Source of the DNA: CAYLPU01 sp964385635
GTDB lineage: Bacteria; Chloroflexota; Anaerolineae; B4-G1
Length of the DNA stretch: 28,208 nt
NCBI GenBank assembly: GCA_964385635.1
Contig: CAYLPU010000067.1
Coordinates: 1-28,208, forward strand
Direction: 5' to 3'
Made by a program: the position numbers and the translations under genes. Of the stretch, positions 15,312 to 23,203 are shown piece after piece. The notes under the pieces were generated by a model. That model made no database searches. It was not told where the DNA came from and was given only the letters and a program-made list of their open reading frames with translations. Numbering within the stretch: the stretch's first letter is position 1; the number at the start of each line of letters is the position of its first letter.

Positions 15312-16325
15312 GGCGATTTCGCTGAGCCTGACCGGGCGGTTCTCCTCGTAGGACTTGCGGGCCGCGTAGCCCATGACGACCGGGATGCGCCCATCAAGGC
15401 CTGTCACCGGCGGTGTCTTATCCTGCTGGATACATTCGATGAACACTTTCATCTCCGCGACGTAGGAATCAACGTACCGTTCTATGAAGAAGAAGAGGGG
15501 CAACGGCCCGTGGATGCCTTGGGCATCGCCGAGCACTGCTGTGTCGGGGGTGTTGTTTGAGACGGTCACCATGCCGCCGGAACCAAACACCTCGACCCGC
15601 TGGTCGTAACCGTAGACTGCCTGGCGGCTGTTGTCTATCGTGCCGATGACGCCGTTCTCGAAGCGCAGGGTGATGACCGCTGTGTCTATATCACCGGCCT
15701 CGCCGATGGCCGGGTCCACCATCACACCGCCGGCGGCGTAGATTTCCTCCACCTCACTGCCGATGAGGTAGCGGGCCATGTCGAAGTCGTGGATGGTCAT
15801 GTCTAGGAAGATGCCGCCGGAGACCTTGATGTACTCGATGGGCGGAGGTGCGGGATCGCGGCTGGTGATGCGCAGGATGTGGGGCTCTCCGATCTCGCCG
15901 GCCGCCACCAGTTCCCGGACGCGCCGGAAGTTGGGATCGAAGCGCCGGTTGAAGCCGACCTGTAACTTGACACCCGCTTTCTCCACCGCTGCCAGCGCCC
16001 GGTCAATGCGAGCCAGGTCAAAATCAATCGGTTTCTCACAGAAGATATGCTTGCCAGCGGCGGCTGCTTCTTCGATCATCTGAGCGTGGGTGTCGGTGCT
16101 GGAACATACGACGATGGCCTCGATGTCGGGGTCTTCCATGAGAACCCGGTGATCCTGGGTGGCGGTGGGGATGTCGAAGTCGGTGGCGCATTTCTGGGCT
16201 GCCTCCGAGATGATGTCGGACACGGCCAGGAGATTGGCCTCGGGAATGCGGAAGGCCAGATGTTCGGCGTGAAGCCGGCCGATCCGCCCCGCGCCGATAA
16301 GCCCGACGGTAACTTTGTCAGACAC
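15309..16325 (-). CDS. Gfo/Idh/MocA oxidoreductase, inositol 2-dehydrogenase-like
   Basis: A 338-aa NAD(P)-dependent dehydrogenase. Residues 1-120 are the Rossmann domain with VGLIGAGRIGRLHAEHL and the dinucleotide/catalytic CEKPI (96-100). The C-terminal domain carries GGIFLDMTIHDFDMARYL with the substrate-binding Asp and His, then YDQRVEVFGSGGM, a sequence typical of the IolG group that oxidises myo-inositol to scyllo-inosose. Substrate choice within this family is hard to predict. The GTG start 16325 has AGGAGG 6 bases upstream, so the longer frame reaching 16391 is rejected. It is the last gene of the putative operon, 20 bases after the hydrolase. Its stop codon touches the repeat array. 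Confidence 0.8.
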   Translation of the reverse strand: MSDKVTVGLIGAGRIGRLHAEHLAFRIPEANLLAVSDIISEAAQKCATDFDIPTATQDHRVLMEDPDIEAIVVCSSTDTHAQMIEEAAAAGKHIFCEKPIDFDLARIDRALAAVEKAGVKLQVGFNRRFDPNFRRVRELVAAGEIGEPHILRITSRDPAPPPIEYIKVSGGIFLDMTIHDFDMARYLIGSEVEEIYAAGGVMVDPAIGEAGDIDTAVITLRFENGVIGTIDNSRQAVYGYDQRVEVFGSGGMVTVSNNTPDTAVLGDAQGIHGPLPLFFFIERYVDSYVAEMKVFIECIQQDKTPPVTGLDGRIPVVMGYAARKSYEENRPVRLSEIA

Positions 16326-16345
16326 GTCTTTCCTCCTTTTGCTGT

Positions 16346-18319
16346 TTAGAAACCAGGTTTTTCGGAAAAAACCCGGTTTCTTGCCAACCACCGGCGAAAC
16401 CAGCCGATAGCCAATTGGTTGTCAAAATAGTGCCCCATCTTCTCCGGCTCGATCAGTCTGGCGCGCCGTGGTACGCCCAGGAGCCGGTACATCTGCCGCA
16501 CAATGGCAAAACTTCCCCGTACCGCGTGACTGGTGGCCGGGTCGCGCTGGCCGTTGACGAACATCACCGGGCGCGGAGCGATGAGGGCAGCCACGTCTCC
16601 CATCTCGGCGTAGCGCAGGATGCCAGGGATATCGTTGCAGGGGCAGTGCTCTTCATTCAGGCAGGTGACGACGTATTTGCCCAGGTAGCTGTTGACCAAC
16701 GCCACCTGTAGCCGGTCGTCCAACGCCGCCGTGTACATCGTCAGCGCGCCGCCGGCGCCGATGCCGGTCGCCCCGATGCGGGTCGGGTCCACTTCCGGGC
16801 GGGTCAGGAGATAGTCCAGAGCGCGCATCCCGTCCTGGACGAGCATGCCGTACCAGGTGCGGCCCACCAGCCGGGCGGCGGCGTCAATCTGCAGGTGACC
16901 CAACGCACCGAGCCTGCCGAACCCGCGCAGTTCCATAGTTAACGTGATGAAGCCGGCGCGGGCCAGTTCCAGCGCGTTGGCTCGCTGATAGGATTGTTCC
17001 AGGCCGGCTGTCTGGGCGATGGTACCGTGGCCGGGGAAAACGACGATGGCTGGCTGTGGCTCCGTGGTTTCCTGCGGCAGAAACAGGTAGGCGGGCACGC
17101 GCAGGTTCTCCTCAGTGTTCAACCAGACAAGTTCGCGCTGGAGTCCGTCAACAGAGATTCGCTCTTCGACCTCGGCTTTCAGTTCCGCCGGACCGTATGG
17201 TTGCCAGGGGCGGTCGCCCACGCCCAACAACTCCCACAGCCGATCGCACAATTCGGCGCGCCACATTTCCCACTCGGCTTGGGTCGTGCCCCGGAAGCGA
17301 TGCAGTGGCGTGGTCGTGGCAACGCGGCGGACAGAGGCTAGCAGTGCACCGGCCAATGTCTCGTTCTCTTGGTCCTGGCCACCCGGCACGATGCTCTCCA
17401 CCAGCCGGCCGCCCAGCTCACCTACTCCCTCTGTCAGCCGTTCCACAGCCTTCTTGATCTGGCGGGCTGGTGAGGGCTTTTCGCCAAAGCGTTTGGTCAG
17501 GTCGTCGGCGGCTTCTTCCATCAAGAGCCGATGGCCGTATCGCACTTCCAGTTCCTCGTGGTTGCGACGCAGCCAGAGGTACAGGTCGGCCTCCGTGCGG
17601 CCGGGGAATTCCTGGAGGATGTCTCGCTGCTGGATGATCTGGACGATGGGAGCGTAGTGCATCTCACACCACAGCGCCACCGCCTCGTCGAAGGGTAGTT
17701 CCCGTTCGTCTATCTGGGAGAGGCTCTGTTGGAAGGCTTCGATCTCGTACAGCAGGTCCTCGTATCCGTCCGGCTGAGTGAGTTCGATGTGCAGGTCAGG
17801 GCAGAGGCGATCCACGTTTGTGCGTTCCAGAAACGCGGCATAGGCGACCTTACATAACAGGTCATCTACGTCGGTGTCCGGCTTCAGAGGGACGCGGGTT
17901 TCATATTCCCAGACGTAGGCCTGGATGGAGGGGGTGTTGTGCTGGCGTGCCACCGAGACGCGATGGTTTCCATCGCGGACGAAGTAAACCTGGCCGGCTT
18001 TGTAGAGTTCGATAGGGGGGAGGCCACCTCCGGTGGTGACCAGCCGGTCAATCCGCCGCCACCGATCCCGGAGGTCGTCCTGCCGGGGGGAGAAGGCGCG
18101 GGTGAAATCCCGGTAGCGGCCCACGCTGCCCACGATGTGATCCAGAGGCACATCCTGGAGGCCCCGATAGCGCACGTTGCGCAGTTGCAGTTTCTGACGC
18201 ACCTCTTCAAAGGGTAACAAGTCGGCTGGGCGGTGTGTGAAAGCAGCCAGGACGTCCTGGACAAAGGCGGCTCGCCGGGCCTGTTTCCACTCTTCTTGGG
18301 TTTCGGGAGGCATGTACAT
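16346..18319 (-). CDS. ParB-like/alpha-beta hydrolase fusion with Gly at the nucleophile position
   Basis: A 657-aa protein. The N-terminal ~230 residues contain a ParB/sulfiredoxin-like module with YFVRDGNHRVSVAR and a region rich in acidic helices. Residues ~340-650 form an alpha/beta hydrolase of the acetyl-xylan-esterase/dienelactone-hydrolase kind (AIVVFPGHGT, LTMELRGFG, DGMRALDYLL). The usual G-x-S-x-G elbow reads GIGAG, with Gly at 521 (codon GGC, 16757-16759). The acid (D593 in GQRDP) and His (H630 in MGHYFD) remain. It may be an inactive scaffold or use another nucleophile. Start ATG 18319 lies one base after the previous stop with GAGG upstream. The last ~11 residues and the region up to the stop are encoded by a dispersed hairpin repeat. 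Confidence 0.7.
   Translation of the reverse strand: MYMPPETQEEWKQARRAAFVQDVLAAFTHRPADLLPFEEVRQKLQLRNVRYRGLQDVPLDHIVGSVGRYRDFTRAFSPRQDDLRDRWRRIDRLVTTGGGLPPIELYKAGQVYFVRDGNHRVSVARQHNTPSIQAYVWEYETRVPLKPDTDVDDLLCKVAYAAFLERTNVDRLCPDLHIELTQPDGYEDLLYEIEAFQQSLSQIDERELPFDEAVALWCEMHYAPIVQIIQQRDILQEFPGRTEADLYLWLRRNHEELEVRYGHRLLMEEAADDLTKRFGEKPSPARQIKKAVERLTEGVGELGGRLVESIVPGGQDQENETLAGALLASVRRVATTTPLHRFRGTTQAEWEMWRAELCDRLWELLGVGDRPWQPYGPAELKAEVEERISVDGLQRELVWLNTEENLRVPAYLFLPQETTEPQPAIVVFPGHGTIAQTAGLEQSYQRANALELARAGFITLTMELRGFGRLGALGHLQIDAAARLVGRTWYGMLVQDGMRALDYLLTRPEVDPTRIGATGIGAGGALTMYTAALDDRLQVALVNSYLGKYVVTCLNEEHCPCNDIPGILRYAEMGDVAALIAPRPVMFVNGQRDPATSHAVRGSFAIVRQMYRLLGVPRRARLIEPEKMGHYFDNQLAIGWFRRWLARNRVFSEKPGF
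16349..16380. repeat. Dispersed GAAACC(A/C)GGTTTTT hairpin, copy 1
   Basis: GAAACCAGGTTTTT and AAAAACCCGGTTTC form a 14-bp stem with one mismatch. The hairpin encodes the C-terminal residues of the hydrolase (RVFSEKPGF) and borders its TAA stop (16346-16348). Copy 2 is at 23154-23188. Confidence 0.8.
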
Positions 18320-18320
18320 C

Positions 18321-19085
18321 TCAGACCTCAATCTCCAGACCATCGTATGCTACCATGACTCCATCCAGTCCCTTGGCCCACTCTTCCAGTTCGTCGTGGG
18401 GCCGGTTATGGTGGTTGCAATGAGTCAGTACCAGACGATTGGCCCCCACCCGCTCTTTTAACTTGACCGCTTCGACTACGGTGATGTGGTCTTCATGCGG
18501 TGGGGAAAAGCGAGGGGTGTTGACAATCAGGAGGTCTGCCCCGTCCATCAGGCAGTAGGCGTAGTTACTGAACCGGTTGCTGGTGTCGGAAGTATAGACA
18601 ATCTTGCGACCGTCCTCGTAGATGGTCAGGCCGAAGCAGGGAACCGCGTGGCTGACAGCGAAAGGGATGAAGAAGAAACCATCGAAACGCACGGCCATCC
18701 CCGGATGGAAAGGGCAGTGAAAAGCGATGTCCGGCAGTCTTTCGCCCCAATCCTCTCGTCGCAGAGACTCGTACAGTGCAGGTTCAGCAAAAAGGTCCAC
18801 GTCTCTTTTCCAGTAAAGGAACTCCTCCAATCCCCCGGTGTGGTCATGGTGGGCATGGGTGAGAAAGATACCATCTATCCGGAGAACCTTATGCCGGGTT
18901 AACGACGCTCTGATGTCTGGTGGAGTGTCCAGCAACATCTCGTAGCCAGGCACAAAGAAGAGAATAGCATTCCTCCTCTTCACCAGCCTTCCACCTTCCC
19001 TCCTGGCTCGGGCACAATGGGCGCAGTCGCAGTTAATGGCCGGGATACCCTCCGCTGAGCCGGTGCCCAGAAACTGAATCTTCAG
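18321..19085 (-). CDS. PhnP-like MBL-fold metallo-hydrolase, paralog 3 in operon order, CTG start
   Basis: A 254-aa beta-lactamase-fold phosphodiesterase-like protein. With initiation at CTG 19085 it begins KIQFLGTGSAEGIP (after the start residue), matching its two neighbours, and includes the structural zinc Cys set (C19, C21, C24 in NCDCAHC) and an intact THAHHDH metal motif (H77, H79, D81, H82), YTSDT and THCNHH. GGAGG lies 7 bases before the CTG and no ATG, GTG or TTG is placed to encode this N-terminus. The next in-frame start, GTG 18983, would delete the Cys set and the first strand. E. coli PhnP opens a ribosyl 1,2-cyclic phosphate; the substrate here is unknown. It starts 2 bases after the preceding stop and equals the middle paralog in length. 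Confidence 0.75.
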   Translation of the reverse strand: MKIQFLGTGSAEGIPAINCDCAHCARARREGGRLVKRRNAILFFVPGYEMLLDTPPDIRASLTRHKVLRIDGIFLTHAHHDHTGGLEEFLYWKRDVDLFAEPALYESLRREDWGERLPDIAFHCPFHPGMAVRFDGFFFIPFAVSHAVPCFGLTIYEDGRKIVYTSDTSNRFSNYAYCLMDGADLLIVNTPRFSPPHEDHITVVEAVKLKERVGANRLVLTHCNHHNRPHDELEEWAKGLDGVMVAYDGLEIEV

Positions 19086-19087
19086 GA

Positions 19088-19852
19088 CTACACCTCCAGC
19101 CTCATGCCGTCGTAGGCCACGGTCACTCCTTTGACCTGGCGAACGAACTCTTCCAATTTGTCGTGGGGCATGTTCTCGTGATTGATGTAAGTCAAGATCA
19201 TCTCTCTGGCTCCCACCCGGTCTTTGAGCTTAATCGCTTCTAGGGCGTTGATGTGGTTCTCGTTGACCTTATCGAAGGTGGGGGTGTTGACGATCAGCAG
19301 GTCACAGTTCCACATAGCCCGCTGGGCGTAGTTGGTCAGGCGGTTTGGGGTGTCCGAGGTGTATACGACCCGGGTCTCGCCTTCCTTCACCGAGATGCCA
19401 AAGATGGGGCGCCGATGGCGGGCGGCGAAGGGAATGATGGAGAAGTCGCTGAAGTAGAGAGAACTCCCTGGATAGTAAGGGATGTGAAACATAACAGTGT
19501 CGAGACTCTCTGTCCAGTGCTCCCGCTTGATGGTCTCGAAGAGGGTGTCCTCAGCCAGGAAATCCAACTGTCCCGGCCACCACTCAAACTCTTTGATGCC
19601 GCCGATGTGGTCGTAGCGAGATCGGGTGGCCAGAATGCCATCCAGTTTGGTGACCTGGTATTTGTTGATCAGGCTCCTGATGTCCGGGGCGCAGTCAACT
19701 AACAATTCGTAGTCGGGCAGGGAGAACAGGATGGCGTTTCGCTCGCGTACTAACTTCCCGCCCTCGTTTCTGGCCCTGGTGCAATGGGCACAATCGCAGC
19801 CGATAGCCGGGATGCCCTCCGCCGCGCCAGTGCCCAGGAAATGTATCTTCAT
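19088..19852 (-). CDS. PhnP-like MBL-fold protein, middle paralog with degraded metal site
   Basis: A 254-aa paralog of the genes on either side. It keeps KIHFLGTGAAEGIP, the Cys set (C19, C21, C24), YTSDTPNR, VNTP and the C-terminal VAYDGMRLEV. However, the HxHxDH motif reads TRSRYDH (R77, R79, with D81 and H82 kept), and the late THxNH motif is TYINH. CGA/CGC codons replace the expected His codons, a change possible by single transitions. The frame is otherwise undamaged over its full length. It is therefore probably a pseudoenzyme kept for binding or for pairing with a sister protein, rather than a decaying gene. ATG 19852 follows GGAG 8 bases upstream; the previous gene ends 2 bases before. 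Confidence 0.8.
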   Translation of the reverse strand: MKIHFLGTGAAEGIPAIGCDCAHCTRARNEGGKLVRERNAILFSLPDYELLVDCAPDIRSLINKYQVTKLDGILATRSRYDHIGGIKEFEWWPGQLDFLAEDTLFETIKREHWTESLDTVMFHIPYYPGSSLYFSDFSIIPFAARHRRPIFGISVKEGETRVVYTSDTPNRLTNYAQRAMWNCDLLIVNTPTFDKVNENHINALEAIKLKDRVGAREMILTYINHENMPHDKLEEFVRQVKGVTVAYDGMRLEV

Positions 19853-19854
19853 GG

Positions 19855-20604
19855 TCAGATCTCCAAGGTCAGGCCATCGTAGGCCACTATTATGCCGTGA
19901 GGAGCGGTCTTCTCCACCAATTCCTCGTGCAAGAGATTGCTGTGATTGATGTGGGTGATGACCGCCCGTTGGATGGAATAGTCCCGCACCAGGGAGACAA
20001 CTTCTTGAACGCTGATGTGACTGCGATACGGCTCAAAGGTGGGGGTGTGAAAGATGGCCACGTCGGCCCTTTCTAGCAGATGGCGGTGGAGATCGCTCAA
20101 CTCGGGGCCGGAGTCGCTGAAGTGAAGAACCCGCACCTCCGCTTCCTCGAAAGCGAAGCCGTAACAGGGAACGTGGTGGATGACCTTGAAGGGCATCACG
20201 CTCAAATTGCCGAAATGCAGCCGGGTGTGGGAGTGGAAACCGGAGAGGAGCGCCCGCTCTTCCAGGCGCGGGGTCAGCCGGAGTTTGGGTAGCACATCGT
20301 AACCGGCGAAGATAGGCAGCACCCGGTTCCAGTACTCGAACGCGATCAGCCCGCCGATGTGGTCGAAGTGTTCGTGGCTCAGGAGAATGGCCGACAGGTC
20401 AAACACCTCGGCCTGGTTCAGCATCGAGTTGATCTCTGGCGGCGTATCGAGCAGGATACGATGTCCGGCCGCCTCGATCAATACAGAGGCCCGTTGCCGG
20501 ACGTTGGGACCCCCTTCTTTTCTGGCCACCTGGCAGCGCGGACAGGTGCAGCCAAAACTGGGGATGCCCTCGGCTGCCCCGGTGCCCAGGAATCGGATCT
20601 TCAT
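19855..20604 (-). CDS. PhnP-like MBL-fold metallo-hydrolase, first paralog in operon order
   Basis: A 249-aa cytosolic metallo-hydrolase of the PhnP group. Motifs are KIRFLGTGAAEGIP, zinc-type Cys C19, C21, C24 (GCTCPRC), an intact SHEHFDH (H77, H79, D81, H82), HFSDSG and THINHSN, ending VAYDGLTLEI. It should bind two metal ions and cleave a phosphodiester or cyclic phosphate. ATG 20604 has GGAGG 9 bases upstream and lies only 6 bases after the full-length stop (20611) of the interrupted phosphatase gene, showing that the two were a tight pair before the TGA arose. It is more diverged from the other two paralogs than they are from each other. Confidence 0.85.
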   Translation of the reverse strand: MKIRFLGTGAAEGIPSFGCTCPRCQVARKEGGPNVRQRASVLIEAAGHRILLDTPPEINSMLNQAEVFDLSAILLSHEHFDHIGGLIAFEYWNRVLPIFAGYDVLPKLRLTPRLEERALLSGFHSHTRLHFGNLSVMPFKVIHHVPCYGFAFEEAEVRVLHFSDSGPELSDLHRHLLERADVAIFHTPTFEPYRSHISVQEVVSLVRDYSIQRAVITHINHSNLLHEELVEKTAPHGIIVAYDGLTLEI

Positions 20605-20610
20605 CGAGTT

Positions 20611-22101
20611 TTACCTCCCTGAAGCATGAAACGTCTCACGCAACCCAAACAGCAGGTCCGCCTCAGGCCGACGGCGCGGCGGCCGGCCGTAGAGAATCCG
20701 GCATAGGCTATTATACAAGTGACCGATAGATCCGCAAGTGATCTGCCTGCCATAGAGGACACCTGCCTGCGGGTGCTGCGGGCCGACGGCCAGCAGGCTG
20801 GCGCCCACCTCGCCGCGTGAAGGTACTCCGTGGGTGGTGATGATCCACGGCTTGTCTCAGAAGAAGGCATACTTGTCAACCACGATCATGACGTCCCCAC
20901 AACAGGGGGCCTGCAAGAGTTCCAGCCATTGTAGAGGATAGGGAAAGGGCTTAGCGTAAGTTCTCTCCAGCATCTCCCAGGCCGAAACCACCCGGCCCTC
21001 AATCTCGTCCAGGCCCAGCGGGTCCTTCCCCCAGGCCCGCCGGTACAGGAATCCCCCAGCCGCTGCAGAGAGTGTCGCCTCGCCCTGTGTGGATAGGATG
21101 GCAATGCCACCCTCCTCTCGATTGCAGGTGACGAAGGCTGTCTCTGGCTGATCGGCGATGGCCGCCAGGATGTCCTGCCCGTGGTAGTCCCTCAATTGCC
21201 GGTAGGCAGTCCTACGCCAGGCGGTTTTGTCGTCAGGATTTTTGACGTACAGATACAGCGAACCCCGGCCGTTGGAGACGACGGCTGCGTTTGCTGCCCT
21301 CACCCCTCCCCCCGTGCCCTCGCCAATAAAGACTAGTCCTTCGATGCCGGCAAGAAACTCCTCGGGCTTGAGGTGACCCTGGACGGGCCTGGGGCCGTGG
21401 TCGGAGAACATAATGAGCGTGGGGTCTTTCGCCTGTGCAGCGAGTCCCTCGATCAAGGCCGGGAACTCCTCATCCAGCCTTTTCATAAACGTTGCTTGCC
21501 CGGCCAGGCCCTCGTCGTGCACGATGCTGTCGCCGGAGATGTTCAGGAGGTACAGGTCTGCGTCGTAGTTCTGCATGGCCTGCAACAGGGCCTGGATTCT
21601 CAAGGGGATGATGTCATACGAGGCCGTGCACTCCAACCGTATCGCCTCGTCGTTCTCCAACGAGATCACGCCCCCCCATTGGGGGGGATGGGGGGGGACC
21701 TGCCCCAGTTTCCAACCGATCTGGCAGGTGGTGAAGCCCAGGTTGGGGATGAGCCGCTCGGCCAGCGCCGGCCCGACGAAATCCGCCAGTCGGGGCGCTC
21801 CCTCAAGCGGGGTGAGCGTCCCGGTTTCCCTGTCGAAATCCGTCTGTTTCAGGTTGAAGTACTGCCGGGTGGCTCGATCGAACGTCACCTCGCCCAGCAC
21901 CGGCAGCATGTCGAGGCCGCAGCCAGCCTTGACCATCAGTTCGGCCGACTCGGTGACCGAGGGCACCGCGCTGATCAGGTGGCGAACGGCAGTGCCGCCC
22001 TCGAAAGCAGCGGCGATGTTGGTCAACCCCAACTCACCGATGAGCGGGTAGAAAACGCCCAGGTTGTCGAGCCATAGGATGATCAGGGGTCTTTCTCTCA
22101 T
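20611..22101 (-). pseudogene. Alkaline-phosphatase-superfamily hydrolase with an in-frame TGA at codon 415
   Basis: The reading frame runs 496 codons but meets TGA at 20857-20859 (codon 415); an uninterrupted product would be 414 aa. Superfamily features: first metal Asp in LWLDNLG (D12), likely Thr nucleophile in PSVTESAELM (T50), NISGDSIVH (D191, H195) and MFSDHG (D234, H235). After the TGA the frame continues with DKPWIITTHGVPSRGEVGAS, where the THG His (codon 424) is the expected last metal ligand, and runs to TAA 20611, 6 bases before the next gene. The tail thus looks like former or still-used coding sequence. Trp (TGG) is a plausible ancestral codon. TGA is used as a normal stop elsewhere here. 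Possibilities are a nonsense mutation, read-through, selenocysteine or a sequencing error. A G-rich repeat (21671-21697) encodes VPPHPPQWGG. Confidence 0.7.
21671..21697. repeat. C7/G7 palindrome embedded in the phosphatase gene
   Basis: CCCCCCCATT is followed by two G7 runs separated by AT. The C7 run can pair with either G7 run. It is in frame and encodes PPHPPQWGG, which looks like an insertion relative to the surrounding fold. Homopolymers this long are also error-prone in sequencing. Confidence 0.6.
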
Positions 22102-22181
22102 CCCCTCATCGGCTCCTCACTCCCTGATTAGCGCAACCCGTGTGTGGCCGGCTCACTCCGCCATCAGCCCCAGATATGTGT

Positions 22182-23093
22182 CTATGCGTGGCGACTGCCC
22201 GCCAGCACCGCCGCCACGTCGTCCAGGGTGCCACGCCAGGGGCCAGGCTGCTCTTGTTTCAATGTGGTGACGGCTGCGGCAAAGCGAGTGGCCTCTTCAG
22301 GCGACGCGCTCAGACGTTTACCCACATAGGTGGCAAAACAAGTATCGCCCCGGCCGGTGCGCCCGGCCAGAGAGCGGGGGGTGAAGGGCGCTTCGTAGAT
22401 CTGGCCGCCGGCGTAGACGGTGACACCCGACGACTGGGTGACGACGACTTCGCGGGGGCCGTGGGTGGCCAGTTGGCGGGCAGCGGCCTGCAGGTCGGTC
22501 TGGTTAGTGAGGAGTTCCGCCTCGGCGCGGTCCACTTTGAGGTAGGTCACGTGGGCCAGCCCATCGGCCATGTCGGGCCACTGGCGAAAGACCAGAGCCT
22601 GCCCTGAGCCTGCCGAAGGGTGGTCGTTTTCGCGTACGCGGACGAAGCCCTGCACGTCCAGGCCCACCGGCCCACGAGCCGCCAGCGACTTGAGCAGCGG
22701 CAAGCCCAACTCGCCAGCGATGATGGGCGTGATCAGACATACCCGGGCTGTGAGGTCTGGGATCTCTTCCTGGCGGAAGGGGCCGGCAAAGGCCATCAGT
22801 TTACAGGTGCGTCGTTCCATGTCGGCCGAGTTGTAGATATTTTCAATGCCAGAGGTTTCGGGCGCTGCGGTGGCAAAGACACGGATGCCCTCTTGCTTGA
22901 GTTCGTCCAATAGGGCAAAGTCACTGGAGTGCAAGCGGGTGACGACGGCCACGCGGAGGCCGATGCGCTGCAGCGCCACACTGCCATAGTAGACCGCGCC
23001 GCCGGAAGCGGTCTCGCTGGCACCATCTACCACCAACCTGTCTTTGGCAAAGTGGCCGATCATCATGATGTCAACGTCAGGTGATAAGGCCAT
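22182..23093 (-). CDS. PfkB-family carbohydrate (possibly inositol) kinase
   Basis: A 303-aa ribokinase-fold sugar kinase that should phosphorylate an imported sugar, cyclitol or nucleoside with ATP. The N-terminal substrate motif is SGGAVYYGSVALQRIG; the C-terminal ATP/anion-hole motif is GRTGRGDTCFATYVGKRL with the catalytic Asp in GRGD. The GGAVYY text recalls the archaeal myo-inositol 3-kinase group, but specificity cannot be read from sequence. A repeat segment encodes HPSAGSGQALVF at about residues 155-165, within a surface region, keeping the frame. ATG 23093 follows AAGGG. It sits between the URO-D-like gene (110 bases, holding a hairpin repeat) and the phosphatase (80 bases). Confidence 0.82.
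   Translation of the reverse strand: MALSPDVDIMMIGHFAKDRLVVDGASETASGGAVYYGSVALQRIGLRVAVVTRLHSSDFALLDELKQEGIRVFATAAPETSGIENIYNSADMERRTCKLMAFAGPFRQEEIPDLTARVCLITPIIAGELGLPLLKSLAARGPVGLDVQGFVRVRENDHPSAGSGQALVFRQWPDMADGLAHVTYLKVDRAEAELLTNQTDLQAAARQLATHGPREVVVTQSSGVTVYAGGQIYEAPFTPRSLAGRTGRGDTCFATYVGKRLSASPEEATRFAAAVTTLKQEQPGPWRGTLDDVAAVLAGSRHA
22590..22625. repeat. Dispersed CCTTCGGCAGGCTCAGGGCAGG-type repeat inside the kinase gene
   Basis: Flanks GACCA (22590-22594) and TGGTC (22621-22625) bracket a core whose minus strand reads CTTCGGCAGGCTCAGGGCAG. It encodes PSAGSGQAL in frame. This core is a well-known type of dispersed repeat in diverse bacterial genomes, and the peptide is its usual in-frame signature. 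Confidence 0.7.
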
Positions 23094-23153
23094 AGATTCC
23101 CTTTTTTCTGTTCTTTCAGGATAACTGCCAGTACGTGGCGTCCTCTAATCTGA

Positions 23154-23188
23154 AGAAACCAGGTTTTTTCCGAAAAACCTGGTTTCTT
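23154..23188. repeat. Dispersed GAAACCAGGTTTTT hairpin, copy 2
   Basis: AGAAACCAGGTTTTT and AAAAACCTGGTTTCT form a perfect 15-bp stem with a short TCCG-type loop. It lies between the URO-D-like and kinase genes. Copy 1 is at 16349-16380. It could stabilise or process the operon mRNA. Confidence 0.85.
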
Positions 23189-23203
23189 TCTTGGTTGATA
23201 CGT

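Noticed and set aside
14752..15560. Several overlapping open frames on both strands across the repeat array
   Set aside because: They repeat the same Arg/Phe-rich peptides in step with the ~168-bp DNA period and arise from the repeat itself.
16326..16391. N-terminal extension of the inositol-dehydrogenase-like gene to 16391
   Set aside because: The extra residues are translated hairpin repeat; GTG 16325 has an excellent ribosome site and begins just before the Rossmann motif.
18321..18983. GTG 18983 as the start of the last PhnP-like gene
   Set aside because: It removes the first strand and Cys set that both paralogs have, and it lacks the well-placed GGAGG found before CTG 19085.
20857..20900. 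A confident selenocysteine call for the in-frame TGA
   Set aside because: The downstream stem is short, the loop lacks the usual GU, and I know of no selenoprotein in this phosphatase group; kept only as one option.
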